Source: Pseudokineococcus marinus (GTDB taxonomy: Bacteria > Actinomycetota > Actinomycetes > Actinomycetales > Quadrisphaeraceae). From it: DNA of 64,000 nucleotides. The stretch spans positions 124,001 to 188,000 of the forward strand of contig NZ_JBBHZZ010000003.1 of assembly GCF_037482405.1 (NCBI RefSeq), written 5' to 3'. How positions within the stretch are numbered: position 1 is the first letter of the stretch; each line of letters starts with the position of its first letter. Shown here in pieces: positions 9,025-17,418 of the stretch. The notes beneath the pieces are model-generated. The model ran no database searches. It was not told the DNA's origin and saw only the letters and a list, made by a program, of their open reading frames with translations. Made by a program: the position numbers and the translations under genes.

Positions 9025-9827
9025 GGCCAGGACGGCTCCGTCGAGACGGTGACGACCATCTCGCGCACCTCGGTGCCGACGGGCTGGCGCAGCGCGTGGA
9101 CCACGGAGTGGGCGACGACGCGCGGGTCCATGAGGTCGGCGTCCGGCCCGGGCTTGTACTGCTCGGTGCGGCCGTCGAAGAACTTCGTGCGCATCCCGGC
9201 GGGCACGAGCATCGTCACGCCGACCTCGCCGGCCAGCTCGAGCTGGAGGGCGCGGGTGAGCCCGACGACGCCGAACTTGCTGGCGCAGTAGGCGGTCGCG
9301 TCGCTCGCCGCGCGCAGCCCGAGCGAGCTCGACACGGTGACGACGACGCCGCGGGAGGCCTTGAGGTGCGGCAGGCACGCGCGCACCGCGGCGGCCGTGC
9401 CGACGAGGTTGACGCCGACGACCTGCGCCCAGCGCTCGGCGGGCACGTCCTCGAGGCGGCCGACGGCGTCGGTGCCCGCGGCGGTGACGACGGCCGTCGG
9501 CGGGCCCACCTGCTCGACGAGCTCGGCGACGGCGCGCTCGACCGAGGCCGCGTCGGAGACGTCGGCGACGGCGTGCGGGGCGCCCGAGGCGGGCGCGTCG
9601 CGGTCGATGACGGCGGCGGTGCCGCCGAGGGCGGTGACGACCTCGACGACGGCCGCGCCGAGGCCGGACGAGCCGCCCGTGACGTAGACGACACCCAGCT
9701 CGCGCTGACCGGCCATGCCGCCCTCGGGGCCCACGGCGGGGCCGGTGGCCGGGGCGATGGTGCGGCCGGTCCCGGCGCCCGGGTCGGCCGGCGTCGTCGG
9801 GTCGGTCGGGGTGGAGCTCTCGGTCAC
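9021..9827 (-). CDS. Short-chain dehydrogenase/reductase (SDR)
   Basis: A 268-residue classical SDR. A disordered Thr/Pro-rich N-terminus (about residues 1-45) precedes the dinucleotide motif TGGSSGLG, then a VDRDAP-like beta-2 end, VTAAGTDAVG for the NNAG position, the catalytic Ser in VVTVSSSLGL, and Tyr/Lys in YCASK. It is not an HldD-type heptose epimerase, which is an extended SDR. It more likely oxidises or reduces a sugar or precursor hydroxyl of the glycan; the substrate is not deducible. The GTG at 9827 has AGGAG 6 nt upstream and overlaps the stop of the gmhA-hldE fusion by 4 nt. Confidence 0.88.
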   Translation of the reverse strand: MTESSTPTDPTTPADPGAGTGRTIAPATGPAVGPEGGMAGQRELGVVYVTGGSSGLGAAVVEVVTALGGTAAVIDRDAPASGAPHAVADVSDAASVERAVAELVEQVGPPTAVVTAAGTDAVGRLEDVPAERWAQVVGVNLVGTAAAVRACLPHLKASRGVVVTVSSSLGLRAASDATAYCASKFGVVGLTRALQLELAGEVGVTMLVPAGMRTKFFDGRTEQYKPGPDADLMDPRVVAHSVVHALRQPVGTEVREMVVTVSTEPSWP

Positions 9828-12217
9828 GGGTTCTCCTGCTCTGCGACGACCGCCGCGGGGGCCCCGCGGCGGAGGATCTCGGTGGTCGAGCGCCCGTCGA
9901 GGTAGGGGAGCAGGACGACCCGCCCGCCCCAGCCCCGCACGAGCGGCGCCTCGGGCATGTCGGCGCCGGCGGCGCCGTAGTCCCCGCCCTTGGCCCACAC
10001 GTCCGGCTGCAGGACGCGCAGGGCCTCGCGGGGGTCGTCCTCGTCGAAGACGGCGACGGCGTCGACCGCCTCCAGCGCCTCGAGGACGCGCACGCGGTCG
10101 GCCTGGCTCTGGACCGGGCGGCCCTCGCCCTTGAGCCGGCGCACGGACGCGTCGGAGTTCACGAGGACGACGAGGGCGTCGCCGAGCCGGCGCGCCGCCT
10201 CGAGGCAGCCCACGTGCCCGGCGTGCAGCACGTCGAAGCACCCGCCCGTGGCGACGACGACACCGCCGGCGGCGCGGACCCCCGCGACGAGGGCGCGCGC
10301 GTCCGCCGCGGACGCGCTGCCGGCGGGCACCCCGTCGGCAGCCGGGTCCTCCCCCCGCGCGACCGCCCTGCCCCGGCCGGAGGGCGCCGCAGCGCGCGTC
10401 GGGGCCGTGGCGCGGTGGGCCCGCCACCCGGAGGCGCCGCCGCCCGCCACCCACGCGGAGGCGTCGGCGACGGCGTCGACGACGGCCTCGGGCAGGACGG
10501 CGCCGTGGGCCAGAGCCAGGGCGGCCGTCGCGGCGAAGCGGTCACCGGCGCCGCACGGGTCGCCGCCGGCGACGACCGGTGCCGGCACGTAGACGGGCTC
10601 GCTGCCCGGGAGGCCGAGGAAGGCCCCGCGCTCGCCGGCGGTGACGACGACGCCCCGGGCGGCCCACCGCCGCGCCAGCGCGCCGGCCGCGTCGTCGGCG
10701 CGCGGGGCGCCGCCGAGGACGCGCGTCGCCTCGGAGAGGTTGGGCGTCACGAGGGCGCAGCCGTGGACGGGCTCCCCGCCGCGGGGGTGCGGGTCCCAGA
10801 CCACGGGGACGGCCGCGGCGGCCGCGCCGAGCACCGCGCGCACGCCGGGGTCGTGCGTCGTGCCGGCGCCGTAGTCCGACACGAGGACGACGTCCGCTCG
10901 CGCGAGGACGGCGCGCAGCTCGTCGAGGTCGGGCGCCGAGGGCGTGCCCGGCCCCCCGGAGTCGACGCGCACGAGCGACTGCCCCGCCGCGCGCACGCGC
11001 GTCTTCGTCCTCGTGGCACCGGTGTGGGGGAGCGCGACGAGCTCCAGCGAGCCGTCGGCGGCGGCCAGCGCCGCGCGCAGCCGCTCGCCGTCCTCGTCGT
11101 CGCCGACGGGCGCGACGAGGACGACGTCCACGCCGGCGTCCTCCGAGCCGCTGGTCGAGGCGGGGCGCCCGTCGCCGCGGCCCGCGGCCACGAGCAGGGC
11201 GGTGAGGCCGGCGCCGCCGGGGCTCTCCGTCGTCGCGCGCAGGTCGACGACCGGCACGGGCGCGTCCGGGGCGACCCGCTCGACGACGCCGTCGAGGTCG
11301 CGGTCCAGGACGACGTCGCCGACGACGACGACCCGCCGCCGGCGTCGACGAGGCTGCTCCGGCCCGGTGCCGGTGACGGTGCCGGCGCCCGTCTCGTCCT
11401 GCTCCTCGGCGACCGGGTGGTCGGCGGCGCTCCCGTGCGGGGCGGCGTCACGGCCCGGGAGGGCTGCGGGGGTCTCGGCGGCGTCGACGGCCGCGGGGGC
11501 TGCGCCCGGGACGGCCACCGGCCGCTGGGCGCCGGCGTCGGCCGCGGCGAGCGCCGCGTCGACGCCGGCGCACAGGGCGTGGACGAGCACGAGGTGCCCC
11601 TCCTGCACGCCCGAGGTCGAGGGGGCGTCGACGGCGACGACCTCGTCGGCCAGCTCGGCCAGCGGGTTCGGGGCGGGGCCCGTGAGCGCCCACACCCGCA
11701 GGCCGCCGGCCCGCGCCCGGGCCGCCGCCTCCAGGACGTTGGGGCTGCGCCCGGACGTCGACAGCAGGACGACGACGTCGCCGGGGCGGCCGTGCGCCTG
11801 CACCTGGCGCGCGAAGACCTCACGCTCGCCGTAGTCGTTGCCGATGGCCGTCGTGCTCGAGGAGTCGGCGTGCAGCGCGATGGCCGACAGCGGCCGGCGC
11901 TCGCCCACGAAGCGCCCGACGAGCTCGGCCGTCAGGTGCTGGGCCTCCGCCGCGCTGCCGCCGTTGCCGGCCGCCAGCAGGCGCCCGCCGCCGGCGAGCA
12001 CCCCCGCGAGCTCGGCGCCCCACCGGTGCACGCGGTCGGCGCTGGCGCGCAGCCGCCCCAGCGCGGCCACGAGCTCGTCGACGTGCTCGGACAGCCACGG
12101 GCCGCCCTCCACGTGCTCGTGGGGCCCGGCGGGCGCCCCCGCCTCCCGGCCCGGCTCGGGCCCCGGTCCGGTGCTCCCGCGGCGGGTCGTCTCGCGGCGG
12201 GTCGGCTCGTCGCTCAC
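9824..12217 (-). CDS. Trifunctional GmhA-HldE fusion: sedoheptulose-7-phosphate isomerase, heptose kinase and nucleotidyltransferase
   Basis: A 797-residue protein joining three enzymes of nucleotide-heptose synthesis. Residues about 41-230 are a GmhA-type SIS isomerase (GNGGSAAEAQHL 84-95, LLSTSGRSPNVLE 151-163). Residues 294-600 are a PfkB-fold kinase like HldE domain 1 (VVVVGDVVLDRD 296-306, VERVAPDAPVPVV 312-324, VTPNLSEA 490-497, GAGD 556-559). Residues 650-790 are an HldE domain 2 nucleotidyltransferase (GCFDVLHAGHVG 659-670, RLKGEGRPV 694-702, AKGGDY 742-747). All hallmark motifs are intact, so all three activities are plausible. Pro/Ala/Glu-rich linkers at about 231-292 and 601-645 separate the modules. 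The GmhB phosphatase step is encoded three genes upstream. GTG 12217 overlaps the preceding stop by 4 nt. The nucleotide (ADP, GDP or CDP) cannot be read from sequence. Confidence 0.93.
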   Translation of the reverse strand: MSDEPTRRETTRRGSTGPGPEPGREAGAPAGPHEHVEGGPWLSEHVDELVAALGRLRASADRVHRWGAELAGVLAGGGRLLAAGNGGSAAEAQHLTAELVGRFVGERRPLSAIALHADSSSTTAIGNDYGEREVFARQVQAHGRPGDVVVLLSTSGRSPNVLEAAARARAGGLRVWALTGPAPNPLAELADEVVAVDAPSTSGVQEGHLVLVHALCAGVDAALAAADAGAQRPVAVPGAAPAAVDAAETPAALPGRDAAPHGSAADHPVAEEQDETGAGTVTGTGPEQPRRRRRRVVVVGDVVLDRDLDGVVERVAPDAPVPVVDLRATTESPGGAGLTALLVAAGRGDGRPASTSGSEDAGVDVVLVAPVGDDEDGERLRAALAAADGSLELVALPHTGATRTKTRVRAAGQSLVRVDSGGPGTPSAPDLDELRAVLARADVVLVSDYGAGTTHDPGVRAVLGAAAAAVPVVWDPHPRGGEPVHGCALVTPNLSEATRVLGGAPRADDAAGALARRWAARGVVVTAGERGAFLGLPGSEPVYVPAPVVAGGDPCGAGDRFAATAALALAHGAVLPEAVVDAVADASAWVAGGGASGWRAHRATAPTRAAAPSGRGRAVARGEDPAADGVPAGSASAADARALVAGVRAAGGVVVATGGCFDVLHAGHVGCLEAARRLGDALVVLVNSDASVRRLKGEGRPVQSQADRVRVLEALEAVDAVAVFDEDDPREALRVLQPDVWAKGGDYGAAGADMPEAPLVRGWGGRVVLLPYLDGRSTTEILRRGAPAAVVAEQENP

Positions 12218-13437
12218 AGGGCCTCCAGGCGGGTGCGGGCGAGCACGCCCTCGTAGGCGTCCTCGGTGCGGGCGGCCACCTCGCGCCAGCTGAAGCCGGC
12301 GACGGCGCGCTCGCGCGCCGCCCGGCCCCACGCCTCGCGGCGGGGGGCGTCCTCGAGCAGGGGCCCGAGGGCCGCGGCCAGCGCCACGGCGTCGCGCGGG
12401 GGCACGAGGGCGCCGGTGACGCCGTCCTCCACGGTGTCGAGCAGCCCGCCGACGGCGCTGCCCACGACGGGGCGGCCGCAGGCCATCGCCTCCAGCGGGA
12501 CGATGCCGAAGGGCTCGTACCAGGGGGTGGCGACGACGACGTCCGCCCCGCGCAGGAGCGCGGGGAGGTCGGAGTGGTCCACGCGCCCCAGCAGGTGCGT
12601 GCGGTCCGCGACGCCGAGCTCCTCGGCCAGGCCCCGCAGCCGCTGGGCCTCCGCGTCGATGGCGAGGTGGTCGGCGGGCGGTCCGCCGAGGACGAGCAGC
12701 TCGGTCCGCGCCAGCGCCGAGGTCGGCCCGAGGGCCAGCGCCCGCACGACCTCCTCGACGCCCTTGCGCTCCACGAGCCGGCCCACGACGACGACGCGGT
12801 GCTGCTCGCGCCGCTCCGGCCCGCCGACGGGCCCGTCGGGGGTGAAGAGGTCGACGTCGACGCCGCAGGGGACGACGCGCACGCGGTCGTGCGGGGCGCC
12901 CAGGTCGGCCAGCTCGGAGACCTCGTCGCGGCACGTGGCGAGGACGGCGTCCGCCTCGGCCGCGAGCTCGGTCTCGACGGCCACGCGCGAGGGCGGGCTC
13001 GTGTCCTCCGCGCCCTGGTGGCGCCTCTTCACCGAGCCGAGCGCGTGGAAGGTCTGCACCCACGGCAGCCCGACCGAGCGGGCGGCCTCCCGCGTCGCCA
13101 CCCCGCTCATCCAGAAGTGCGCGTGCAGGAGGTCGGCGGGCCGCTCGAGCAGGTGCTCGGCGAGGCGCCGGCCGAAGGCCTCCATGTGCGGCAGGAGCGC
13201 GTCCTTGGGCACCTCGGCCGGGGGACCGGCGTCGACGTGGACCACGGTGACGCCGTCGACGAGCTCGACCTGCGGGGGCAGGTCGACGGCGTCGCGCCGC
13301 GTGTAGACGTCGACCGCGTGCCCGCGGGCCGCCAGCGCCGCGGCGAGGTGGGCGACGTGGACGTTCTGCCCGCCGGCGTCGACGCCGCCCAGCGCGGCGA
13401 GCGGGCTGGCGTGCTCGGACACCATCGCGACCCTCAC
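12214..13437 (-). CDS. Glycosyltransferase family 4
   Basis: A 407-residue GT-B glycosyltransferase. N-terminal AMVSEHASPLAALGGVDAGG with NVHVAHLAAALA is the acceptor-side loop typical of sucrose-synthase/MshA-like GT4 enzymes. The C-terminal half has VVVVGRLVERKGVEEVVRAL and the donor-binding ATPWYEPFGIVPLEAMACG (EPFG-x7-E motif). It is a cytoplasmic, membrane-associated sugar transferase with unknown donor and acceptor. GTG 13437 overlaps the stop of the preceding GT4 gene as GTGA, and its own stop overlaps the GmhA-HldE start in the same way, placing it firmly in the heptose-glycan operon. Confidence 0.92.
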   Translation of the reverse strand: MRVAMVSEHASPLAALGGVDAGGQNVHVAHLAAALAARGHAVDVYTRRDAVDLPPQVELVDGVTVVHVDAGPPAEVPKDALLPHMEAFGRRLAEHLLERPADLLHAHFWMSGVATREAARSVGLPWVQTFHALGSVKRRHQGAEDTSPPSRVAVETELAAEADAVLATCRDEVSELADLGAPHDRVRVVPCGVDVDLFTPDGPVGGPERREQHRVVVVGRLVERKGVEEVVRALALGPTSALARTELLVLGGPPADHLAIDAEAQRLRGLAEELGVADRTHLLGRVDHSDLPALLRGADVVVATPWYEPFGIVPLEAMACGRPVVGSAVGGLLDTVEDGVTGALVPPRDAVALAAALGPLLEDAPRREAWGRAARERAVAGFSWREVAARTEDAYEGVLARTRLEAL

Positions 13438-14588
13438 GCGAGGACCTCCCGGCGGGCGGCCGCGGGCAGGCCGCCGGCGACGACGGCGTCGAGGACCTCG
13501 TCCCAGTCGGCGAGGAAGCGTCCGAGCCCGAAGCGGGCGAGGGCGTGCTCGCGCGCGGCCGCGCCGGCCTCCCGGGCCCGGGCCGGGTCGTCGAGCCACG
13601 CGCGGGCCGCCCGGGCGAGGACCCGCGGGTCGGCGCTGACGACGCCGCCGGCCGTGGGCACGGCGTCAGCGGCGGCGGTGCTGGCGACGGCGAGCACGGG
13701 CATGCCGATCGTCATGGCCTCCACGAGCGCCATGCCGAGGCTCGTCCACCGGTAGGGGTGCAGGTAGGCGCGGTGGGCGCCGAGCTCGGCGTGCATGCGG
13801 TGCTGGGGCAGGTCGTCGTGCAGCGCGTCGGAGGCGCTGCCGAGGGCGGGGACGCCGCGGGCGTCCGCGAGCTCGCCCAGGGCGACCATCCCCATGCCGT
13901 AGACCTCGACGGGCAGGGAGCGCGCGAGGTCGAGGACGACGTCGGTGCCCGCCACGCGCTCGCGCCGCACCGGCTCGTTGACGACGACGCCGAGCGAGGC
14001 GGGCTCGCCGGTGGCGAGCGCGCCNNNNNNNNNNNNNNNNNNNNNNNNNNNNNNNNNNNNNNNNNNNNNNNNNNNNNNNNNNNNNNNNNNNNNNNNNNNN
14101 NNNNNNNNNNNNNNNNNNNNNNNNNNNNNNNNNNNNNNNNNNNNNNNNNNNNNNNNNCCGGGGTCGACGACGCCGTGCTCGACGACGGTCGTCGGCGCCG
14201 CGCCGTTGTCCCACATGAGCGCGTTGTAGGCGGTCACGTGCACGACGAGGTCACGACCGTCGGCCGCCCGCTGGCGGCTGCGCGCGGCGTGGTCGGTCGG
14301 GGCGTCGTGCTCGAGGTGGACGACGGGCACGTCGACGCCCGGCACGAGGCCGGTCCAGCGGCGCAGCAGCTCGCCCTCGTGGGCGCGCTGGAGGACGACG
14401 ACGTCCGGCGGGGCCGCGGCCAGCTCCTCGGGCGTCACCTCGACGGCCGACGCGGGCCACTCCCACGTGCGGGCGCGGCCGCGGCCGTCGGGACCGCGCC
14501 CGGGCAGCACCGGCAGCAGGTACGTGTGCCGCCCCTGGACGAACGACGTCGTCCACGAGCCGTGCACGTGCCACAGCAGGACCCTCAC
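13434..14588 (-). CDS. Glycosyltransferase (GT4-like), interrupted by an assembly gap
   Basis: About 384 residues assuming the gap length is right. N-terminal: VRVLLWHVHGSWTTSFVQG, PDVVVLQRAHEGELLRRW and VVHVTAYNALMWDN. After 133 unknown bases (14025-14157) the donor domain continues with VYGMGMV and HPYRWTSLGMALVEAMTIGMP, the GT4 sugar-nucleotide site. Both sides lie in the same frame with the stated gap length, so the gene is probably intact and only unsequenced over about 45 codons. The beginning resembles glycosyltransferases found beside carbamoyltransferase/heptose clusters. It is coupled at both ends by GTGA overlaps. Confidence 0.82.
   Translation of the reverse strand: MRVLLWHVHGSWTTSFVQGRHTYLLPVLPGRGPDGRGRARTWEWPASAVEVTPEELAAAPPDVVVLQRAHEGELLRRWTGLVPGVDVPVVHLEHDAPTDHAARSRQRAADGRDLVVHVTAYNALMWDNGAAPTTVVEHGVVDPXXXXXXXXXXXXXXXXXXXXXXXXXXXXXXXXXXXXXXXXXXXXXGALATGEPASLGVVVNEPVRRERVAGTDVVLDLARSLPVEVYGMGMVALGELADARGVPALGSASDALHDDLPQHRMHAELGAHRAYLHPYRWTSLGMALVEAMTIGMPVLAVASTAAADAVPTAGGVVSADPRVLARAARAWLDDPARAREAGAAAREHALARFGLGRFLADWDEVLDAVVAGGLPAAARREVLA
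14025..14157. other. Assembly gap (133 N)
   Basis: A run of N inside a glycosyltransferase gene. The true length and content are unknown. The frame is consistent across it if the length is 133 plus or minus a multiple of 3. Confidence 1.
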
Positions 14589-15829
14589 GGGCGTGCTCCT
14601 CCTCGCGTCCCGGCGGCGCTCGACCCCGCGACCCGCTCGACCGATCCCGCGGCGCCACCGGGCCGGACGCCGACGACCGACCGTACGGCCTCCACGACGC
14701 TGCGGCCGTCCAGCTGCAGGCACGGGTGCCCCGGGACCGGGCACTCGCGGGCCCGGGAGAGGGCGCACGGCGCCCCCTGGTCGCCCAGCAGGACGGTGGG
14801 CACCCCCCACGGCGCCCAGCGCTCGGCGGGCACGACGGGGGAGAAGAGGGAGACGACCGGCGTGCCCACGGCCGCCGCGAGGTGCGCCGGGCCGGTGTTG
14901 CCGACGACGACGGCGTCGGCGCGCCGCAGGAGCGCGGCCAGGCCGGCGAGGTCCGTGGCGCCGGCGAGGTCGACCAGCCGGCCGCCCGCCCCTGGGCCCG
15001 CGCGGGACGCGCGCTCGCGCACGTCCGCGACGAGCGGGGCCTCGGCGGGGGAGCCGGTGAGCGCGACCGTCCACCCGTCGTCGACGAGCGCGGCCGCGGC
15101 GTCCGCGGCCACGGCCGGCGAGGGCGCCCGGGCGGGCACGGACGCCCCCGGGTGCAGCACCACGAGGCCGCGCGCCCCGGGGGGCGGCGCGGGCAGCGAG
15201 CGCTCGGCGGCGTCGACGAGGTCGGCGCGCACGGCGAGGCGGGGGCGGCCGGGCACGGCGCGGCCCGTGGCCGCCACGAGGTCGAGGGCGGCGAGGACCT
15301 CGTGACCGCCCCCGCTGCCGTCGGCGCCGCCCGGGCGGCGGTGGCGCACGTCGAGCAGGGAGCCCGGGTAGTCCTCGCTCGTCCCGACGACGCGCGGCGC
15401 CCCGGCCAGCCGGGCGAGGAGCGCCATGGGCAGCGGGCTCTGGTGGAAGGAGGTGAAGACGACGACCTCCTCGTGCGCCCGCCCGGCCATCCAGGCGACG
15501 AGCGCCTGCAGCGCCGCGGGGTCGGCGGGGGCGGGCGCGTACCCGCTCCACGGCACCTGCTCGACCCGGACCTCGGCGACCCCCGGCAGCAGGTGGGCCG
15601 CCGCCCGGCCCTGCGGGGAGACGAGCAGGTCGACCTCGCGGGGGGCGCCGTCGGCCCCCGTGCCCAGCGCGACGACGGCGGGGCCGGTGAGCAGGACGTC
15701 GCCGTCGCTGTCGAGGCGGACGGCGAGGACCCGCCGGGCCGGGCCGCCGTCGTCCCCGGGGCCGGCGGCACCGGAGCCGGTGGCCCCCGAGCCGGCGCCA
15801 CCGGGCGCGCCGACGGTGGTCCCGCTCAC
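14585..15829 (-). CDS. Glycosyltransferase family 9 (heptosyltransferase-like)
   Basis: A 414-residue GT-B protein. After a Gly/Ser-rich N-terminal 32 residues come RRVLAVRLDSDGDVLLTGPAV (the family's first strand and glycine loop), FTSFHQSPLPMALLARLAG, LVVLHPGASVPARAPSP and DAVVVGNTGPAHLAAAVGTPVVSLFSP, the ADP-heptose site. The SPVVPAERWAPWGVPTVLLGDQ and CxxSRARECPVPGHPCL region resembles bacterial heptosyltransferases with a cysteine-bearing C-terminus. With the gene at 7834 it gives the operon two GT9 enzymes, matching the heptose-making genes beside them. GTG 15829 overlaps the upstream stop by 4 nt. Confidence 0.9.
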   Translation of the reverse strand: MSGTTVGAPGGAGSGATGSGAAGPGDDGGPARRVLAVRLDSDGDVLLTGPAVVALGTGADGAPREVDLLVSPQGRAAAHLLPGVAEVRVEQVPWSGYAPAPADPAALQALVAWMAGRAHEEVVVFTSFHQSPLPMALLARLAGAPRVVGTSEDYPGSLLDVRHRRPGGADGSGGGHEVLAALDLVAATGRAVPGRPRLAVRADLVDAAERSLPAPPPGARGLVVLHPGASVPARAPSPAVAADAAAALVDDGWTVALTGSPAEAPLVADVRERASRAGPGAGGRLVDLAGATDLAGLAALLRRADAVVVGNTGPAHLAAAVGTPVVSLFSPVVPAERWAPWGVPTVLLGDQGAPCALSRARECPVPGHPCLQLDGRSVVEAVRSVVGVRPGGAAGSVERVAGSSAAGTRGGARP

Positions 15830-17418
15830 GCCAGCGCGCCCGGCACGAGCAGCCGCACGGCGCTCGCGAGGTCGTCGGCGACGAGAGGGGCGTCCTCGAC
15901 CTCGCGGCGCAGCGTGCGCGCCGTCGGCACGAGGACGCCGCGCGCCCCGGCCGCGCGGGCGGCCTCGACGTCGGCGCCGATGTCGCCGACGACGGCGCAC
16001 GCGCCGACCGGCACGCCCAGGGCCGCGGCGGCCCGCTCCACGAGGCCCGGGCCGGGCTTGCGGCAGCGGCAGCCGTCCTCGGGGCCGTGGGGGCACCACT
16101 GCCAGGTGCCCAGCGGGCCGACGAGCTCGTCGGCGCGGGCGTTGACCGCCTCGACCTGGGGAGGGGAGAGGAGCCCGCGCGCGACCCCGGACTGGTTGCT
16201 GACGACGCCGGTGGCGACGCCCGCGTCCCGCAGGGCCGCGACGACCTCGCGCGCGCCGGCGACCGGCTCCACGCGGGCCGGGTCGCCGTTGTAGGGCACG
16301 TCGTGCACGAGGGTGTCGTCGCGGTCGAAGAGGACGGCCCGCACCGGTGGCGGCCACGCGGGCAGCCCCCGGCGCGCCGCGCGCTCGCCGACCACCCGGT
16401 GGCGCACGGCGGCGGGCGGGATGGCCGCGCTCGTCAGCAGCATGGCGCGGACCTCTGCGCCGGTGCGCGGGCCCGGCGCGATGCGGCGCCGGGCGAAGTC
16501 GGCGGTGAGCGCCGTCCAGGCCAGCGTCCCGACGGCGGCCGCGCGCGGGCGGCCGGCCAGCAGCCCGCCGAGGCCGAGCAGCGCCGCGGCGCACGTGGCC
16601 GCGTGCCAGCGCAGGCGCCCCCGCGGGACGTCGGCGACCTCGCGCCACCGCGGCCCGTGGAGGGCGCGCATGGTGGCGTCGTCCCGGTTGCCGGCCTGCA
16701 CGCGCAGGCTCACGAGGGCGTCGGCGGGGCGGACCGGGTGCGTCGTCGTGCGCCGCCCGCGCTCCAGGCGCCACCCGGCGCGGCGCACGCGCAGCGCCAG
16801 GTCGGCGTCCTCGCGGTAGGCGCGGGGGAAGCGCTCGTCGAAGCCGGCGACGTCCTCCAGGGCCCGGCGCCGGTAGGCCATGTCGGCCGTGGCCCACGCC
16901 GCCGTCTCCAGACCCTTCGTGCCCCGCTCCCAGTCGGTGGGGCGGCGCCCCGCGGGCAGGGGGACGTCGAGGCGCCCCTGGCTGCCGCCCAGGTCCTCGT
17001 CCGCCCCGGCGAGGTCCGCCGCCAGCCCGCGCGACCAGCCGGCCGGCAGGAGGACGTCGTCGTCGAGGAAGGCCACCCACGGCGAGGACGTGACGCGCCA
17101 GCCGAGGTTGCGGGCCCCGGCGGGGCCCCGGCCGCGGCTGCGGACGACCCGCAGGCGCCACGGCGGCGCCCCCGGGTCCTCACCGAGGGCGCGCACGAGG
17201 TCGGCCTCGAGCCCGGGGTCGGGCTCGCGGCGGTCGTCGACGACGACGACCTCGGCGGGCGGCGAGCCGTCCTGGCCCGCCAGGCTGCGCAGCAGCGCGA
17301 GCAGGCTGGGGCGCCCGATGCTGGGGACGACGACGTCGTGGGCGACGCCGGCTCCCGCGACGCCCCCGCTCGCCGCCGCCGCGCGCGGGGCGTCGGCCGG
17401 GGAGACGGCCGCCGTCAC
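15826..17418 (-). CDS. Fusion of family 2 glycosyltransferase and GmhB-type HAD phosphatase
   Basis: A 530-residue two-domain protein. Residues about 28-260 are a GT2 domain: VVPSIGRP at 31-38, VVVVDDRREPD, the DXD-like FLDDDVLLP at 117-125, and YREDADLALR at 201-210. A short hydrophobic stretch follows (about 275-305). Residues 359-505 are a HAD-IIIA phosphatase: FDRDDTL 364-370 carries the catalytic aspartates, SNQSG 407-411, and the zinc ligands of GmhB appear as CPHGPEDGCRC (C442, H444, C450, C452), then GDIGADVEAA 478-487. This is the D-glycero-D-manno-heptose 1,7-bisphosphate 7-phosphatase signature rather than a histidinol phosphatase in this context. It supplies the one step missing from the GmhA-HldE fusion. 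GTGA overlaps at both ends. Confidence 0.91.
   Translation of the reverse strand: MTAAVSPADAPRAAAASGGVAGAGVAHDVVVPSIGRPSLLALLRSLAGQDGSPPAEVVVVDDRREPDPGLEADLVRALGEDPGAPPWRLRVVRSRGRGPAGARNLGWRVTSSPWVAFLDDDVLLPAGWSRGLAADLAGADEDLGGSQGRLDVPLPAGRRPTDWERGTKGLETAAWATADMAYRRRALEDVAGFDERFPRAYREDADLALRVRRAGWRLERGRRTTTHPVRPADALVSLRVQAGNRDDATMRALHGPRWREVADVPRGRLRWHAATCAAALLGLGGLLAGRPRAAAVGTLAWTALTADFARRRIAPGPRTGAEVRAMLLTSAAIPPAAVRHRVVGERAARRGLPAWPPPVRAVLFDRDDTLVHDVPYNGDPARVEPVAGAREVVAALRDAGVATGVVSNQSGVARGLLSPPQVEAVNARADELVGPLGTWQWCPHGPEDGCRCRKPGPGLVERAAAALGVPVGACAVVGDIGADVEAARAAGARGVLVPTARTLRREVEDAPLVADDLASAVRLLVPGALA

Noticed and set aside
9021..9827. HldD heptose 6-epimerase
   Set aside because: The sequence is a short classical SDR with TGxxxGxG and YxxxK, not the extended-SDR epimerase form.
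15826..17418. HAD domain as a histidinol phosphatase
   Set aside because: The fold is shared with HisB, but the CxHx5CxC zinc pattern and neighbouring GmhA/HldE domains favour GmhB.
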